A stretch of DNA of 64,000 nt from Solirubrobacter sp963792915 (GTDB taxonomy: Bacteria > Actinomycetota > Thermoleophilia > Solirubrobacterales > Solirubrobacteraceae), in assembly GCA_963792915.1 (NCBI GenBank), contig CAWBYD010000002.1:552951-616950 (forward strand), in the 5' to 3' direction. Under the pieces are notes generated by a model. That model did no database searches. It was not told where the DNA came from and worked only from the letters and a program-made list of their open reading frames with translations. Of the stretch, positions 25,332-35,700 are shown piece after piece. A program made the position numbers and the translations under genes. Positions within the stretch are counted from its first letter, which is position 1. Each line of letters opens with the position of its first letter.

Positions 25332-27281
25332 ATGACCGACCTCCTCTACGAGCAGCCCGCGAAGCTGATCCGCGACCTGTCCGACGACGAGTTCGAGGCG
25401 CGCTACGACTGCGAGCGCTTCACCGCGTCGGTGCTCGGCAGCCGCTACCGCTACATCGTCCAGCACATGTGCACCGGCCTGCTGAACAACGCGTTCAGCG
25501 TGATCCTGCGCGACTGGTACGACTTCGCGGCGACGATCTCCGGCCCGCCCGAGCACGAGTACTCGATGCCGGCGCTGTCGAACTCGCTCGTGCTGTTCAT
25601 CGGGACGATGACCGACGCGGTGCGCTCCGCGGTCGTCGAGTACGGCCCCGAGAACCTCCACGAGGGCGACATCCTGATGGTCAACGACCCGTACCGGATC
25701 GGCACCCACGTCAACGACGTGTGCTTCATCCGGCCCGTGTTCGCCGACGGCCGCATCGTCTCGTTCGTCAACCTGCAGGCGCACATGCTCGACATGGGCG
25801 GCGTGGTACCGGGCGGCTTCGCCGGCACCAAGAAGGACGTCTTCGAGAACGGCCTGGTGATCGCGCCGCAGCTGCTCTACCGCGGCGACGAGCCGGTCAA
25901 GTCGGCCTGGAGCCTGATCTTCGACAACGCGCGCTTCGGCGGGCTGCTGCTGCCGGACATCAAGACGATCTGCGAGAACCTGCGCTTCGGCGAGCGCCAG
26001 CTGGGCGAGACGATCGAGCGCTACGGCCTGGCGGCCGTGCACGGCTCGATGCGCTACGCCTGCGACGTCTCGGCCGAGACGATGCGCCAGGCCGTGACGG
26101 AGCGGCTGCCGGACGGCGTCTACGAGGCCGAGGACATGTTCGACGCCGACGGGATCGACGACTCCGAGGGCGGCTACACGGTCAAGGTCAAGGTCACCAA
26201 GCGCGGCCACCGCGTCGAGGTCGACCTGAGCGGCTCCTCGCGCCAGGCGCCGACCACCATCAACGCCGGCTGGCTGGACACCAAGACCGCCGTCGGCGTC
26301 GCGTTCAAGATGCTCTTCGACCCGCGCTCGCCCTTCACCAGCGCCGCGTTCCGGGACATCGACATCGTGCTGCCGGAGGCGTCGGTCGCGAACGCCTTCC
26401 CGCCGGACGGGCCGATCTTCCTCTACTGGGAGAGCTCGCAGACGCTGCTGAACGCGATCCTGCGCGCGCTCGACGCGCCGCTGGGCGAGCGCGCGGTGGG
26501 CGGCGACTTCGGCTCGCTGAGCATCCACAACGCGCACGGCGTCCTGGACGACGGCACGCCCTGGCTGTCGGTCGCCCAGGTCGGCGGCGAGCACGGCCCC
26601 TGGGGCGCGACCCGCGACGGCGACGCCGACTCCTACCAGGTCTTCTACCTGGCCAACAACCTCGACCCGGCGACGGAGGCGATCGAGGCCGACATGCCGG
26701 CCGTGGTGCTGCGCAAGGAGTACGCGCCCGACACGAGCGGCGCGGGCTACAACCGCGGCGGCGCGGCCGTGCTGAAGGACACGATGTTCCTGCGCGAGTC
26801 GCACCACTTCTCGATGCCGCTGCATCTGAAGAAGCCGAGCGGCACGGGCGTCAACGGCGGCGAGTACGGGCCGACGGGCGGGACGTGGGTGATCGAGCCC
26901 GACGTGTTCGACGTCGGCGCCGAGAAGGCGCTGCCGGGCACCGGCGCCGAGCTGGCCTCGAAGGCGACGCCGGTGGCGGGCACGCTCGATCCCGAGACCC
27001 AGCTGCCCGACCCGGGCGGCGAGTACTTCTACTTCGCCCGCGTCCCGATGTGGGACACCCGGCCCAACACGGTCTTCCGCTATCTGACCAACGGCGGCGG
27101 CGGGTTCGGGCGCGCCTTCGAGCGCGAGCCCGAGCGCGTGAAGGTCGACGTGCGCGACGGCTACGTGACGATCGAGGGCGCCCGGCGCGACTACGGCGTG
27201 GTGATCACCGGCGACCCCGAGCGCGACCCCGAGGGCCTCGAGATCGACGCCGCGGCGACGGCGGAGCTGCGCGGCCGGTGA
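25332..27281 (+). CDS. Hydantoinase B / ketone carboxylase alpha-type subunit
   Basis: A 649-residue HyuB-family protein, start ATG 25332. Family features: EGDILMVNDPYRIGTHVNDV, GRIVSFVNLQAHMLDMGGVV, VGGDFGSLSIHNAHG, YNRGGAAVLKDTM, FRYLTNGGGGFG. Metal-binding Asp/His in the NDPY...H region are present. It pairs with the HyuA-type subunit; stops at TGA overlapped by the TetR start (GTGA). Same uncertainty of substrate as for HyuA. Confidence 0.9.
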   Translation: MTDLLYEQPAKLIRDLSDDEFEARYDCERFTASVLGSRYRYIVQHMCTGLLNNAFSVILRDWYDFAATISGPPEHEYSMPALSNSLVLFIGTMTDAVRSAVVEYGPENLHEGDILMVNDPYRIGTHVNDVCFIRPVFADGRIVSFVNLQAHMLDMGGVVPGGFAGTKKDVFENGLVIAPQLLYRGDEPVKSAWSLIFDNARFGGLLLPDIKTICENLRFGERQLGETIERYGLAAVHGSMRYACDVSAETMRQAVTERLPDGVYEAEDMFDADGIDDSEGGYTVKVKVTKRGHRVEVDLSGSSRQAPTTINAGWLDTKTAVGVAFKMLFDPRSPFTSAAFRDIDIVLPEASVANAFPPDGPIFLYWESSQTLLNAILRALDAPLGERAVGGDFGSLSIHNAHGVLDDGTPWLSVAQVGGEHGPWGATRDGDADSYQVFYLANNLDPATEAIEADMPAVVLRKEYAPDTSGAGYNRGGAAVLKDTMFLRESHHFSMPLHLKKPSGTGVNGGEYGPTGGTWVIEPDVFDVGAEKALPGTGAELASKATPVAGTLDPETQLPDPGGEYFYFARVPMWDTRPNTVFRYLTNGGGGFGRAFEREPERVKVDVRDGYVTIEGARRDYGVVITGDPERDPEGLEIDAAATAELRGR

Positions 27282-27893
27282 GCCCTCCGGTGACCGCCGG
27301 GCGGCGCCGGCCGCGCGACCCTGAGGCGACCCGGCAGGCGCTGCTCGACGCCGCGATCGAGCTGTTCGGCCGCGACGGCTTCGACGGCACGCCGGTCAGC
27401 GCGATCGCCGAGGCGGCGCAGGTCACCAAGGGCGGCTTCTACCACCACTTCCCCTCCAAGCAGGCGCTGCTGTACGAGATCCACGACCGCTTCATCGACG
27501 ATCACCTGCTGCGCATGCGGGCGCTGATGGCGGCCGACGTGCCCGCGGACGAGCTGCTGCGCCGGCTCGTCCGCGACGTCCTGCTGGAGGGCGCGGCGCG
27601 CTTCCGCGACGACATCGAGATCTTCTACCAGGAGCGGCGCCAGCTGGAGGGGGAGGCCTATGACGCGGTGCTGGCCAAGCGCCACGAGTTCGAGCAGGTC
27701 GTGGTCGACGTGGTGCGCCGCGGGATCGACGAGGGCGTGCTGCGCGACGCGGGCAACGCGAAGCTCGTGGCCTTCGGGATCATCGGCATGACCATGTGGG
27801 CCTACCACTGGTTCGACCCGTCGCGCGGCTGGAGCGCCGCCGCGGTCGGAGACATGTACGCGCGGGATCCTGCTGGACGGGCTGCGGGCGTGA
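27278..27893 (+). pseudogene. TetR-family regulator with one frame break near its end
   Basis: The N-terminus is a good TetR domain (RQALLDAAIELFGRDGFDGT, then VTKGGFYHHFPSKQALLYEI). The ligand domain runs well to about residue 196; then one extra G in a GGG run (27864-27866) shifts the frame. Without it the end is YARILLDGLRA-stop, giving 204 residues and a GTGA overlap with the next gene. As read, the ORF instead fuses to the monooxygenase, which I consider an artefact or a mutation. Probably represses this operon through the dyad at 23037. Confidence 0.75.
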
Positions 27894-29761
27894 GGCTCGA
27901 GCAGGCCGTCCAGTCGGCGAACGTGCCGACGCTGATCCCGCTGCTGGTGATGCTCACCGGCGATCTGCGCTGGCTGGAGGAGCCGTACCGCCCGCGGCGC
28001 AACCGCGGGCTCGACGACAACCACGACGGCGGGCTGCCGCCCGCCATCGGGCAGGAGATCCGGGACGCCGCCGCCGCGGCGATCCGCGACGAGCCCGTGC
28101 TGCGCGCGCCCTCGCCCGCGCTGCTGGTGCGGATGCTGAGCGTGGCGATGGGGGAGCGGGTCCCCGACGAGTACGGGCCGATGATCGCGTCCGAGCTGGG
28201 GCTCGGGGCGCCGATGCCGGCGCCCGCGGCGGTGCCGCAGGACTTCAACGTGCTGATCCTGGGCGCGGGGATCTCCGGGCTCGCCGCCGCGATCCGGCTG
28301 CAGGAGGCGGGCATCCCCTTCAGCGTGCTCGAGCGGGCCGAGACGGTCGGCGGGACGTGGCTCGTCAACCGCTACCCGGGCGCGGGCGTGGACACGCCGA
28401 GCGCGCTCTACTCGTTCTCGTTCGCCCAGCAGCGACTGGTCGCGCTACTTCGCGCTGCGCGACGAGCTGCACGAGTACCTCGAGCGGGTCGCCGAGCCCG
28501 TGCGCTCGGAGATCCGGTTCGGGACCGAGGTGCTCGGCGCGGCCTACGACGCCGACGCCCAGGAGTGGGAGGTCGAGCTTCGCGGCGGCGAGACGCTGCG
28601 GGCCAACGTCCTGCTGAGCGCGGTCGGCGGGTTCGGGCGCCCGAAGTGGCCGGCGACCTCGAGGCTCGACCGGTTCGCCGGTCCGTGCGTGCACACCGCG
28701 CGCTGGCCGGACGGCCTGTCGCTCGCCGGCAAGCGCGTCGGCGTGATCGGCAACGGCGCGAGCGCGATGCAGCTCGTCCCGGCCGTCGCCGACGACGTCG
28801 AGTCGATCGCGATCTTCCAGCGCTCGCCGCAGTGGGCGGCGCCGTTCGACCAGTTCCAGACGCAAGGTGCCCGAGGCGCACCGGCAGCTCGTGCGCGAGG
28901 TCCCGCTGTACCGGATCTGGTACCGGCTGCGGTCCGGCTGGACGTTCAACGACCGCGTCCACGAGGCGCTGCAGAAGGACCCGGCGTGGCCGCACCCCGA
29001 GCGCGCGGTGAGCGAGACCAACGACGGCGCACCGCGAGTTCTTCACGCGCTACGTCGAGTCCGAGATCGGCGACGACCCGGAGCTGCTGGCGAAGGTCAC
29101 TGCCGGACTATCCGCCGTTCGGCAAGCGGATCCTGCTCGACAACGGCTGGTACCGCGACGCTCACCCGCGAGCGACGTCGAGCTCGTGACCGAGCCGGTC
29201 GTGCGCGTCACCGCAGACGGCGTCGTGGCCGGCGAACGCGAGCACCGCTCGACGTGCTGGTCTGCGCGACGGGCTTCGACGTCGTGCGCTTCCTGGCGCC
29301 GCTCGACATCCGCGGGCGCTCGGGGCAGTCGCTCCGCGACGCCTGGGACGACGACGACGCGCGCGCCTACATGGGCATGACCGTCCCGGACTTCCCGAAC
29401 CTGTTCATGCTCTACGGCCCGAACACGCAGGCCGGCCACGGCGGCTCGCTGATCGGGTCCGCCGAGGCGCAGCTGCACTACATCCTCGACCTGCTGGCGC
29501 AGATGCTCGACGGCCAGCTCGGCGCCGTGGAGTGCCGGCGCGAGGTCTATGACGCGTGGTCGGCGCGCGTGGACGCCGCGCACGAGCGGATGGTCTGGAC
29601 GCACCCGGGGATGGACACCTACTACCGCAACTCGCGCGGGCGGGTGGTGGTCAACACCCCGTTCCGCGTCGTGGACATGCTGGCACATGACGCGCCACGC
29701 CGACCTCGGCGACTATCTCGTCGAGCCCGCGGTGGCGCTGCAAGGGAGGAGCCATGGCTGA
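27890..29761 (+). pseudogene. HAPMO-type Baeyer-Villiger monooxygenase, broken frame
   Basis: The expected product is about 621 residues. An N-terminal extension (ANVPTLIPLLVMLTGDLRWL) like that of 4-hydroxyacetophenone monooxygenase precedes the FAD Rossmann motif (GAGISG), the BVMO fingerprint FAGPCVHTARWP, the NADPH Rossmann motif (GVIGNGASA), then VLVCATGFD and PNTQAGHGGS. At least eight indels break it: near 28433, 28864, 29026, 29099, 29157, 29170 and 29687 (one extra base each) and near 29247 (one lost). Protein conservation persists across every break. Starts at GTG 27890, ends overlapping the SDR start. It would insert oxygen beside an (aryl) ketone carbonyl. Confidence 0.75.
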
Positions 29762-30503
29762 GGAGCTGGCCGGGCGCGCCGGGATCATCACCGGCGCGGC
29801 CGGGGGGATCGGGCGCGTGCTGGCCCGCGAGTTCGTCGCGGCGGGCGCTCGCGTGGCGCTGTTCGACGCCGACGCCGACGGCGCGGCGGCGGCCGCGGAC
29901 GAGCTGGGGCAGGCGGGGTACGGAGTTGACATAACCGATGACGGCGCCGTCGAGGACGCGACGGCCGACTTCGTGGCGCGCGCCGGGGGCCTGGATTTCC
30001 TCGTCAACAACGCCGGAATCCGCCATCAGGCGGCATTCCTGGACCATCCGCTGGACGCGTGGCGGCGGACGCTGGACGTCAACCTGACCGGGACGTTCAT
30101 CTGCTCGCAGGCGGCCGTGCGGCGGTTCGCGCCGGCCGGGGCGGGCCGCATCGTCAACATCGCGTCGATCGCGGGCGTGCTCGGGCTCAAGCACCGGATC
30201 GCGTACTCCGCGTCCAAGGCCGGGCTGGTGGGGATGACGCGCGCGCTGGCGTTCGAGCTCGGCGAGCTCGGCGTGCGCGTGAACGCGATCGGGCCGGGCG
30301 TGATCGAGACGCCGCTGACCGCGTCCTACTTCGACGACCCGACGTTCGCGGAACTGATCCGCGACAACGTGCCGCTGGGGCGCTGGGGCCAGCCGCACGA
30401 CCTCGCCGGGACGGCGATCTTCCTGTGCGGGCCGGGAGCCGAGTACGTGAGCGGCCAGACGATCTGCGTCGACGGCGGCTGGGTATCCGGAAAGGGGTAC
30501 TGA
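29754..30503 (+). CDS. Short-chain dehydrogenase/reductase
   Basis: A 249-residue classical SDR: GxxxGxG motif (TGAAGGIG), DITDDG, NNAG, catalytic Ser (IVNIASIAG), Tyr-xxx-Lys (YSASK) and the C-terminal FLCGPGAEYVSGQTICVDGG. Start ATG 29754 has AAGGGAGGA. NAD(P)-dependent alcohol/ketone interconversion fits the operon: it could oxidise a secondary alcohol to the ketone used by the BVMO or carboxylase. Confidence 0.93.
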   Translation: MAEELAGRAGIITGAAGGIGRVLAREFVAAGARVALFDADADGAAAAADELGQAGYGVDITDDGAVEDATADFVARAGGLDFLVNNAGIRHQAAFLDHPLDAWRRTLDVNLTGTFICSQAAVRRFAPAGAGRIVNIASIAGVLGLKHRIAYSASKAGLVGMTRALAFELGELGVRVNAIGPGVIETPLTASYFDDPTFAELIRDNVPLGRWGQPHDLAGTAIFLCGPGAEYVSGQTICVDGGWVSGKGY

Positions 30504-32188
30504 TGATCGTCAGGGGCGAGGCAGGTGAGCGCTATCCGTGGGAGCCGCTGACGCTGGCGCAGCGGCTCGAGCGCACGGCCGCCGAGCACGGCGCGCGCGA
30601 CGCGCTCGTGGGGCCGGAGCGGCGGCTGTCGTGGGCGCAGACGCGCGAGCAGGCGCGGCGCGCGGCGCGGGCGCTGCACGCGTCGGGCGTGCGCCGCGGC
30701 GACCACGTGGCGGTCTGGGTGCCCAACCGGATCGAGTGGATCCTGCTGTGGCTCGGCGCGTCCTACCTCGGCGCAGTGATCGTCGCGGTCAACACGCGCT
30801 ACAAGACCGAGGAGGTCGAATACATCCTGCGCCAGTCCGACGCGCGGCTGCTCGTGCTGGTCGACTCCTTCCTCGGGATCGACTACCTGGCGATGCTCGA
30901 GCGCCTGCGCGAGGCCGACCTGCCCGCGCTGCGCGACGTCGTGGTGCTGCGTGAGTGGGAGGCGTTCCTGGCGCGCGGCGGCGACGAGCCGCTCGATCCC
31001 GACTCGATCGGCTACGACGATCCGAGCTTCATCGTCTACACGTCGGGCACGACCGGCCACCCGAAGGGCGCCGTGCACTCGAGCCGGGTGCTGCGCAACG
31101 AGCACTCGATCTCCGAGGCGATGGACATCGACGCGTCCAGCCGCGTGCTCAACCACATGCCGTTCTTCCACATCGCCGGCGCGTGCACCGGCGTGCTGCC
31201 GCCGCTGATCACCGGCGGCGCGATGATCCTGATGGAGCGCTGGGACCCGACGGCCGCGCTGGAACTCGTCGAGCGCGAGCGCGTGACGGTGCTGAGCGGG
31301 ATCCCGACACACTTCATCGACCTGATCAACCATCCGGACCTCGAGCGCTATGACCGCTCCTCGCTGAGGACCGGCTGGATCGGCGGGGCCAACAACCCGC
31401 CCGAGGTGATCGACGCGGCGATCAACCGGCTCGGGCTGCGGGGGCTGCTGCCGGTCTACGGGATGACCGAGACGACCTCGATCACCACGATCCCGCGGCT
31501 CGACGACCCGCGCGAGATCGTCTACGCGGGCAAGGGACGGCCGGTCTCGGACTTCGAGCTCAAGGTCGTCGACGGCGAGTCGGGCGCGGAGCTCGGTGCC
31601 GGCGCCGAGGGCGAGGTCTGCGTGCTCGGCCACCCGGTCATGCAGGGCTACTACGAGAACCCCGAGGCGACGGCCGCGGTGATCGACCCCGACGGCTGGT
31701 TTCACACCGGCGACCTCGGGGTCCTGGACGCCGACGGCTACCTGTCGATCACCGGCCGCAAGAGCGACATGTTCATCGTCGGCGGCTCGAACGCGTACCC
31801 CGCCGAGATCGAGCGCGCGCTCAGCGAGCACCCGGCGATCAAGCAGGCCTACGTGGTCGGCGTGCCGCACGCGCGGCTCGGCGAGGTGGGCTTCGCGTTC
31901 GTCGAGAGCCGGGGGGAGCTCGAGCACCCGGCGATCAAGCAGGCCTACGTGGTCGGCGTGCCGCACGCGCGGCTCGGCGAGGTGGGCTTCGCGTTCGTCG
32001 AGAGCCGGGGGGAGCTCGATTCCGACGCCGTGATCGAGTTCTGCAAGGGCCGGCTGGCGGACTTCAAGGTCCCGCGGCACGTCCACTTCGTCTCGGACTG
32101 GCCGCTCACGGCGACCGGCAAGATCCAGCGGTTCGTGCTGCGCGAGCTCGCGCAGGAGCGCGCGGAGGCGCGGCTGTCCGCACGCTGA
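30503..32188 (+). CDS. Acyl-CoA synthetase (ANL family) with internal duplication
   Basis: A 561-residue AMP-forming ligase: P-loop YTSGTTGHPKG, A5 motif YGMTETT, A7 GWFHTGDLG, A8 ITGRKSDMFIVGG, A10 Lys near the end (LTATGKIQR). The substrate is an acid, perhaps the carboxylated or oxidised ketone product. A 32-residue segment beginning EHPAIKQAYVVG occurs twice in perfect tandem (31826-32017) in the C-terminal lid domain, where relatives have one copy; this could spoil activity. TGATG overlap with the SDR gene. Confidence 0.9.
   Translation: MIVRGEAGERYPWEPLTLAQRLERTAAEHGARDALVGPERRLSWAQTREQARRAARALHASGVRRGDHVAVWVPNRIEWILLWLGASYLGAVIVAVNTRYKTEEVEYILRQSDARLLVLVDSFLGIDYLAMLERLREADLPALRDVVVLREWEAFLARGGDEPLDPDSIGYDDPSFIVYTSGTTGHPKGAVHSSRVLRNEHSISEAMDIDASSRVLNHMPFFHIAGACTGVLPPLITGGAMILMERWDPTAALELVERERVTVLSGIPTHFIDLINHPDLERYDRSSLRTGWIGGANNPPEVIDAAINRLGLRGLLPVYGMTETTSITTIPRLDDPREIVYAGKGRPVSDFELKVVDGESGAELGAGAEGEVCVLGHPVMQGYYENPEATAAVIDPDGWFHTGDLGVLDADGYLSITGRKSDMFIVGGSNAYPAEIERALSEHPAIKQAYVVGVPHARLGEVGFAFVESRGELEHPAIKQAYVVGVPHARLGEVGFAFVESRGELDSDAVIEFCKGRLADFKVPRHVHFVSDWPLTATGKIQRFVLRELAQERAEARLSAR
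31826..32017 (+). repeat. Perfect 96-bp tandem duplication
   Basis: Two identical 96-bp units (31826-31921 and 31922-32017) in frame within the acyl-CoA synthetase. No base differs between the copies, so the event is very recent or is an assembly artefact. Confidence 0.95.
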
Positions 32189-32194
32189 CGGTAA

Positions 32195-32500
32195 CCGGCC
32201 TCGTTCAAGTCGCTGCTGGCGCAGCAGCTCGGCGTGACCGAGGACCAGCTCAAGGCGGCGTTCGGGCAGGCGATGGCGAACGCGCATTCCAAGGACGAGT
32301 TCGTCAGCGCGCTCGCGAGCGCCCTGCAGGTCGATCTCTCGAAGGTCACGACGGCGTTCGATGCCGCCCGCACGGCGCAGCAGGAGCGGTGGAAGGCCGC
32401 ACGCGCCGCGTTCATCACGGCGCTGGCGCAGCAGCTCAACGTTCCCGAGGACAAGGTCGCGGCGGCGTTCGACAGCCACTGCGGCTTCAAGCACCACTAG
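32195..32500 (+). pseudogene. 3' fragment of a helical-repeat protein
   Basis: The frame is open from just after a stop at 32192 but has no plausible start; GTG 32234 lies inside a repeat. About 100 residues carry three copies of a motif like LAxxLxVxxxKVxxAF (LAQQLGVTEDQLKAAF; LASALQVDLSKVTTAF; LAQQLNVPEDKVAAAF). This looks like the C-terminal end of a longer protein whose 5' part is gone. It is 6 bp from the end of the synthetase gene, at the border with the toxin region. Confidence 0.5.
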
Positions 32501-32510
32501 CGTGAGGCCC

Positions 32511-32540
32511 GGCGAGGAGGTTGTAGGGGACCTCCTCGCC
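32511..32540. terminator. Strong hairpin after the fragment
   Basis: GGCGAGGAGGT (32511-32521) pairs perfectly with ACCTCCTCGCC (32530-32540) around an 8-nt loop. It lies 10 bp after the fragment's stop. No T-run follows. It probably insulates the toxin gene from upstream transcription. The remaining gap to 32706 shows no other clear element. Confidence 0.55.
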
Positions 32541-32706
32541 GCAGCAGGCCGCGCGAGTCCGCGGAGCCCGCGGATCGTGCGGATTGTGACGCACCGGATG
32601 TGCACCAATCGATGCCCGATCGATCAGGTGACGATTCGCGGTCGATCACGTAGCCTTTGAACGATTCCGGGGTGGAATTGCCGTATCGGTCGCAGGGGTG
32701 GGTCTG

Positions 32707-35700
32707 ATGCCTGAGCGAGTGGAGGACCTCGCGCCCGAGCAGGTCGCCGCAGCGGCTGCCCCTGCCGTAGCCGAGGCCGCACCGGCGGCGGGGGGCGGGC
32801 TGCCCGGGGCGATGAGCGTCCAGCAGCTGCTCTCCATGCAGCGCGCGGCGGGCAATGCGGCCGTGTCCGCGTACCTGCGCGGGCAGCGTGCGGGAGACGA
32901 CGGCGCGGGCGCGGACGGCGGAGTGGCCGACCGCGGTGGCGAGGGCGGCCCGGGCGCGAACGGGAGCCGTCCGTCGGCGCTCACGGAGCTGATGGGCGCG
33001 GCGAACGGCGCCGCGCTCGCGGGACCGGCCGCCAACGGGGCGCCCGCGGCGACCAACGGCGCCGCGCCTGCCGCGACGGGCGGCGCCGCGCCGGCGGCGC
33101 TCGCGGGACCGGCCGCCAACGGCGCGCCCGCGGCGCCCACCGGCGCCGCGCCGGTCGCGACCAACGGCGTCGCGCCGGCGGCGCTCGCCGGACCGGCCGC
33201 CAATGGCGCGCCCGCGGCGCCCACCGGCGCCGCGCCGGTCGCGACCAACGGCGTCGCGCCGGCGGCGCTCGCCGGACCGGCCGCCAATGGCGCGCCCGCG
33301 GCGCCCACCGGCGCCGCCGCGATCACCGCCGCCGTCGCCGCGGAGAACCCGGACCTCGCGCAGACCAACGGCCACTCGCCCGACAGCGCGGCCCAGACCG
33401 CGAGCGCGAGCACCGACGCCAAGTCCGCGCCGGCCGAGCCCGCCGCGGCGCAGCCGGTCACGGCCGACCCGTCGGAGATGGCGGAGTCCGACAATGGTGC
33501 CCCGACGGCCGACGCGCCCGAGGCGAAGCCGGCGCACGCGGCCCCGACGCCCGCGCCGCCGAGCGAGGTCCCGGCCGCCGGCGGTGGCGACTCGGCCGAC
33601 CCGCACGCCGACGCCGACGCCGTCTTCACCCAGGCCACCGGCGGCGAGAGCGCCCCGGAGGGCGCGGAGGAGGACTTCGACGACGGCGGCGGCGACGACG
33701 CTGCCGATGCGAAGGCGCCGGACACCGGCGCCGATGCCGGTCCGGCGGCGGAGGCGGCGCCCGAGTCACCGCCGTCGTCCACGGAGGCATCCGAACCGGC
33801 CGCGACCGCGACCGCGGCGCCCGCGGGTGCCGCACCCGCCGCGGTGCCCACGCCGGCCGGCGCGACGGTGCCGGTCGCGCCCCCGCCACCGACGCCGACC
33901 GCAGTGAGCCCGAACCTCGACGTCGCGGCCGCGGGAGCCGTCCCCGCGTCGTCCGCGACCGACGCGGCCGCCACGAACGGCGCCCCACTGCCGGCTGTGA
34001 CCGCTCCGGCGGCGGCGGACATGCCGCCCACGACCGCCGCCGCTCCGGCCGTGACCGACCTCGCGAGCGCCGGCACTCCGGCGGCGACGAACGGCGCGGC
34101 TCCGGCGGCGACCGACGCCGCGAGCACCGCGACGCCGGCGGCGACGAACGGCGCGGCTGCGGCGATGACCGACGCCGCAAGCGCCGGCACTCCGGCGGCG
34201 ACGAACGGCGCGGCTCCGGCGGCGACCGCCGCCGCGAGCACCGCGACGCCGGCCGCGACGAACGACGCGGCTCCGGCCGGGACTGACGCGGCGAGCACCG
34301 CGACGCCGGCCGCGACGAACGGCGCGGCGCCGGCGGCGACCGACGCCGCAAGCGCCGCCGCGCCGGCCGCGACGAACGACGCGGCTCCGGCCGGGACCGA
34401 CGCGGCGAGCGCGGCTGCTCCGGCCGTGACCGACGCCGCGGGCGCCGCGGCTCCGGCCGCGACCGACGCCGCCGCGGGTCCGGCCGTGACCGACGCCGCG
34501 GGCGCCGCTGCTCCCGCCGCGACCGACGCCGGTCCGGGCGCGGACGCCGCGCCGGCGACCGAGGCCCCGGACGCCGCTTCGGACGCACCCACTGCTGCGG
34601 ATTCCTCCGCGCCGACGACCGACGACGCCCCGGCCGCGGACGGCGCCGCCGAGCCGGCGGCCGGCGAGGCCTCCGCGAGCGAAGCGGCTCCCGCCGAAGC
34701 GGATGGGGCAGCTCCCGAAGCCGCGGGGGCAGAAGCGGACGCGCCGGAGGGCGCCGCCGTCGAGGCCGAGCCCGACGCCGAGGCGGGCGGCGCGCACGAG
34801 GCCGGCGCCGCGTCAGGCGGCGACGCCGGCGAGCTCCTGACCTACGGCGGCGAGTCCGAGGGGGCCGCTGGCGGCGTCGACGACGCCGAGGCGCGCCGCG
34901 AGGCGCGCGAGCGCGAACTCGAACGCAAGCGCTCGATCAAGGAAGGCCGCAAGCTCGTCAACGAAGCGATCAGGGAGTCGGTCGCGACCGAGGGCCAGCG
35001 GCTCAAGCAGGCGCAGCAGCGCACGACCGCGGCGATCATGCAGGCGGTCGGCAAGCAGACGCGCGAGGTGTCCGAGGCCGGCCAGACCCACCTGGGCGCG
35101 GTGCGCGGTGCGTTCGCCCGCGCGCACGGCATCGTGAGCGCCGCGGTGGCCGGCGCGAAGGGCCGCGTGGCCTCGGCCGGCGCCACCGCCAAGGGCACGG
35201 TCACCACATGGCACGGCTCGGCCACGAACAAGACGCGCAGCGCCGTCGACGAGGCTTCCAGCCAGGCGACGCAGACCGGCTCGGACTTCGCCAACCAGGG
35301 CAAGGCGGCGGTCAGCGCCTCCAGCCAGAAGGTCCAGTCGAACATCAGCTCGACGGCGGGGCAGATCCAGGGCCAGTCGGGCTCCGGCGGCGGCCCGAAC
35401 CAGGCCGCGCAGGAGGGCGACGCGAAGGTCGCTTCCAAGGTCTCGGGCGACGCGTCGGGCAAGGTCCGCTCGCAGGGGGCGCAGGTCGTCGCCGGCGTCC
35501 AGAGCCAGGGCGGCAAGATCGGCTCGGCGTTCCAGGCCAAGGGCAAGGAGGCCGCGTCCGCGATCAAGTCGACGATGCCCGGCGCGATCTCGCAGATCAC
35601 CGCGATCACGCACCAGGCCACGAGCGCCGTGCAGAAGGGCGTCAGCGCCGGTCACGGCGCGCTCTCGCACGTGCAATCGCAGGCGGCGGCGTCGCTGTCG

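Noticed and set aside
25469..29011. Plus-strand ORF of 1,180 codons apparently fusing HyuB shadow, TetR and BVMO
   Set aside because: The first 600 codons are an off-frame shadow of HyuB; the TetR-BVMO fusion arises only from one extra G near 27866.
30326..32608. Minus-strand ORF of 760 codons opposite SDR and acyl-CoA synthetase
   Set aside because: Antisense to well-conserved genes; product shows no motifs.
33124..33317. CRISPR array
   Set aside because: The repeats are contiguous coding units of 84 bp without unique spacers and no cas gene is near.
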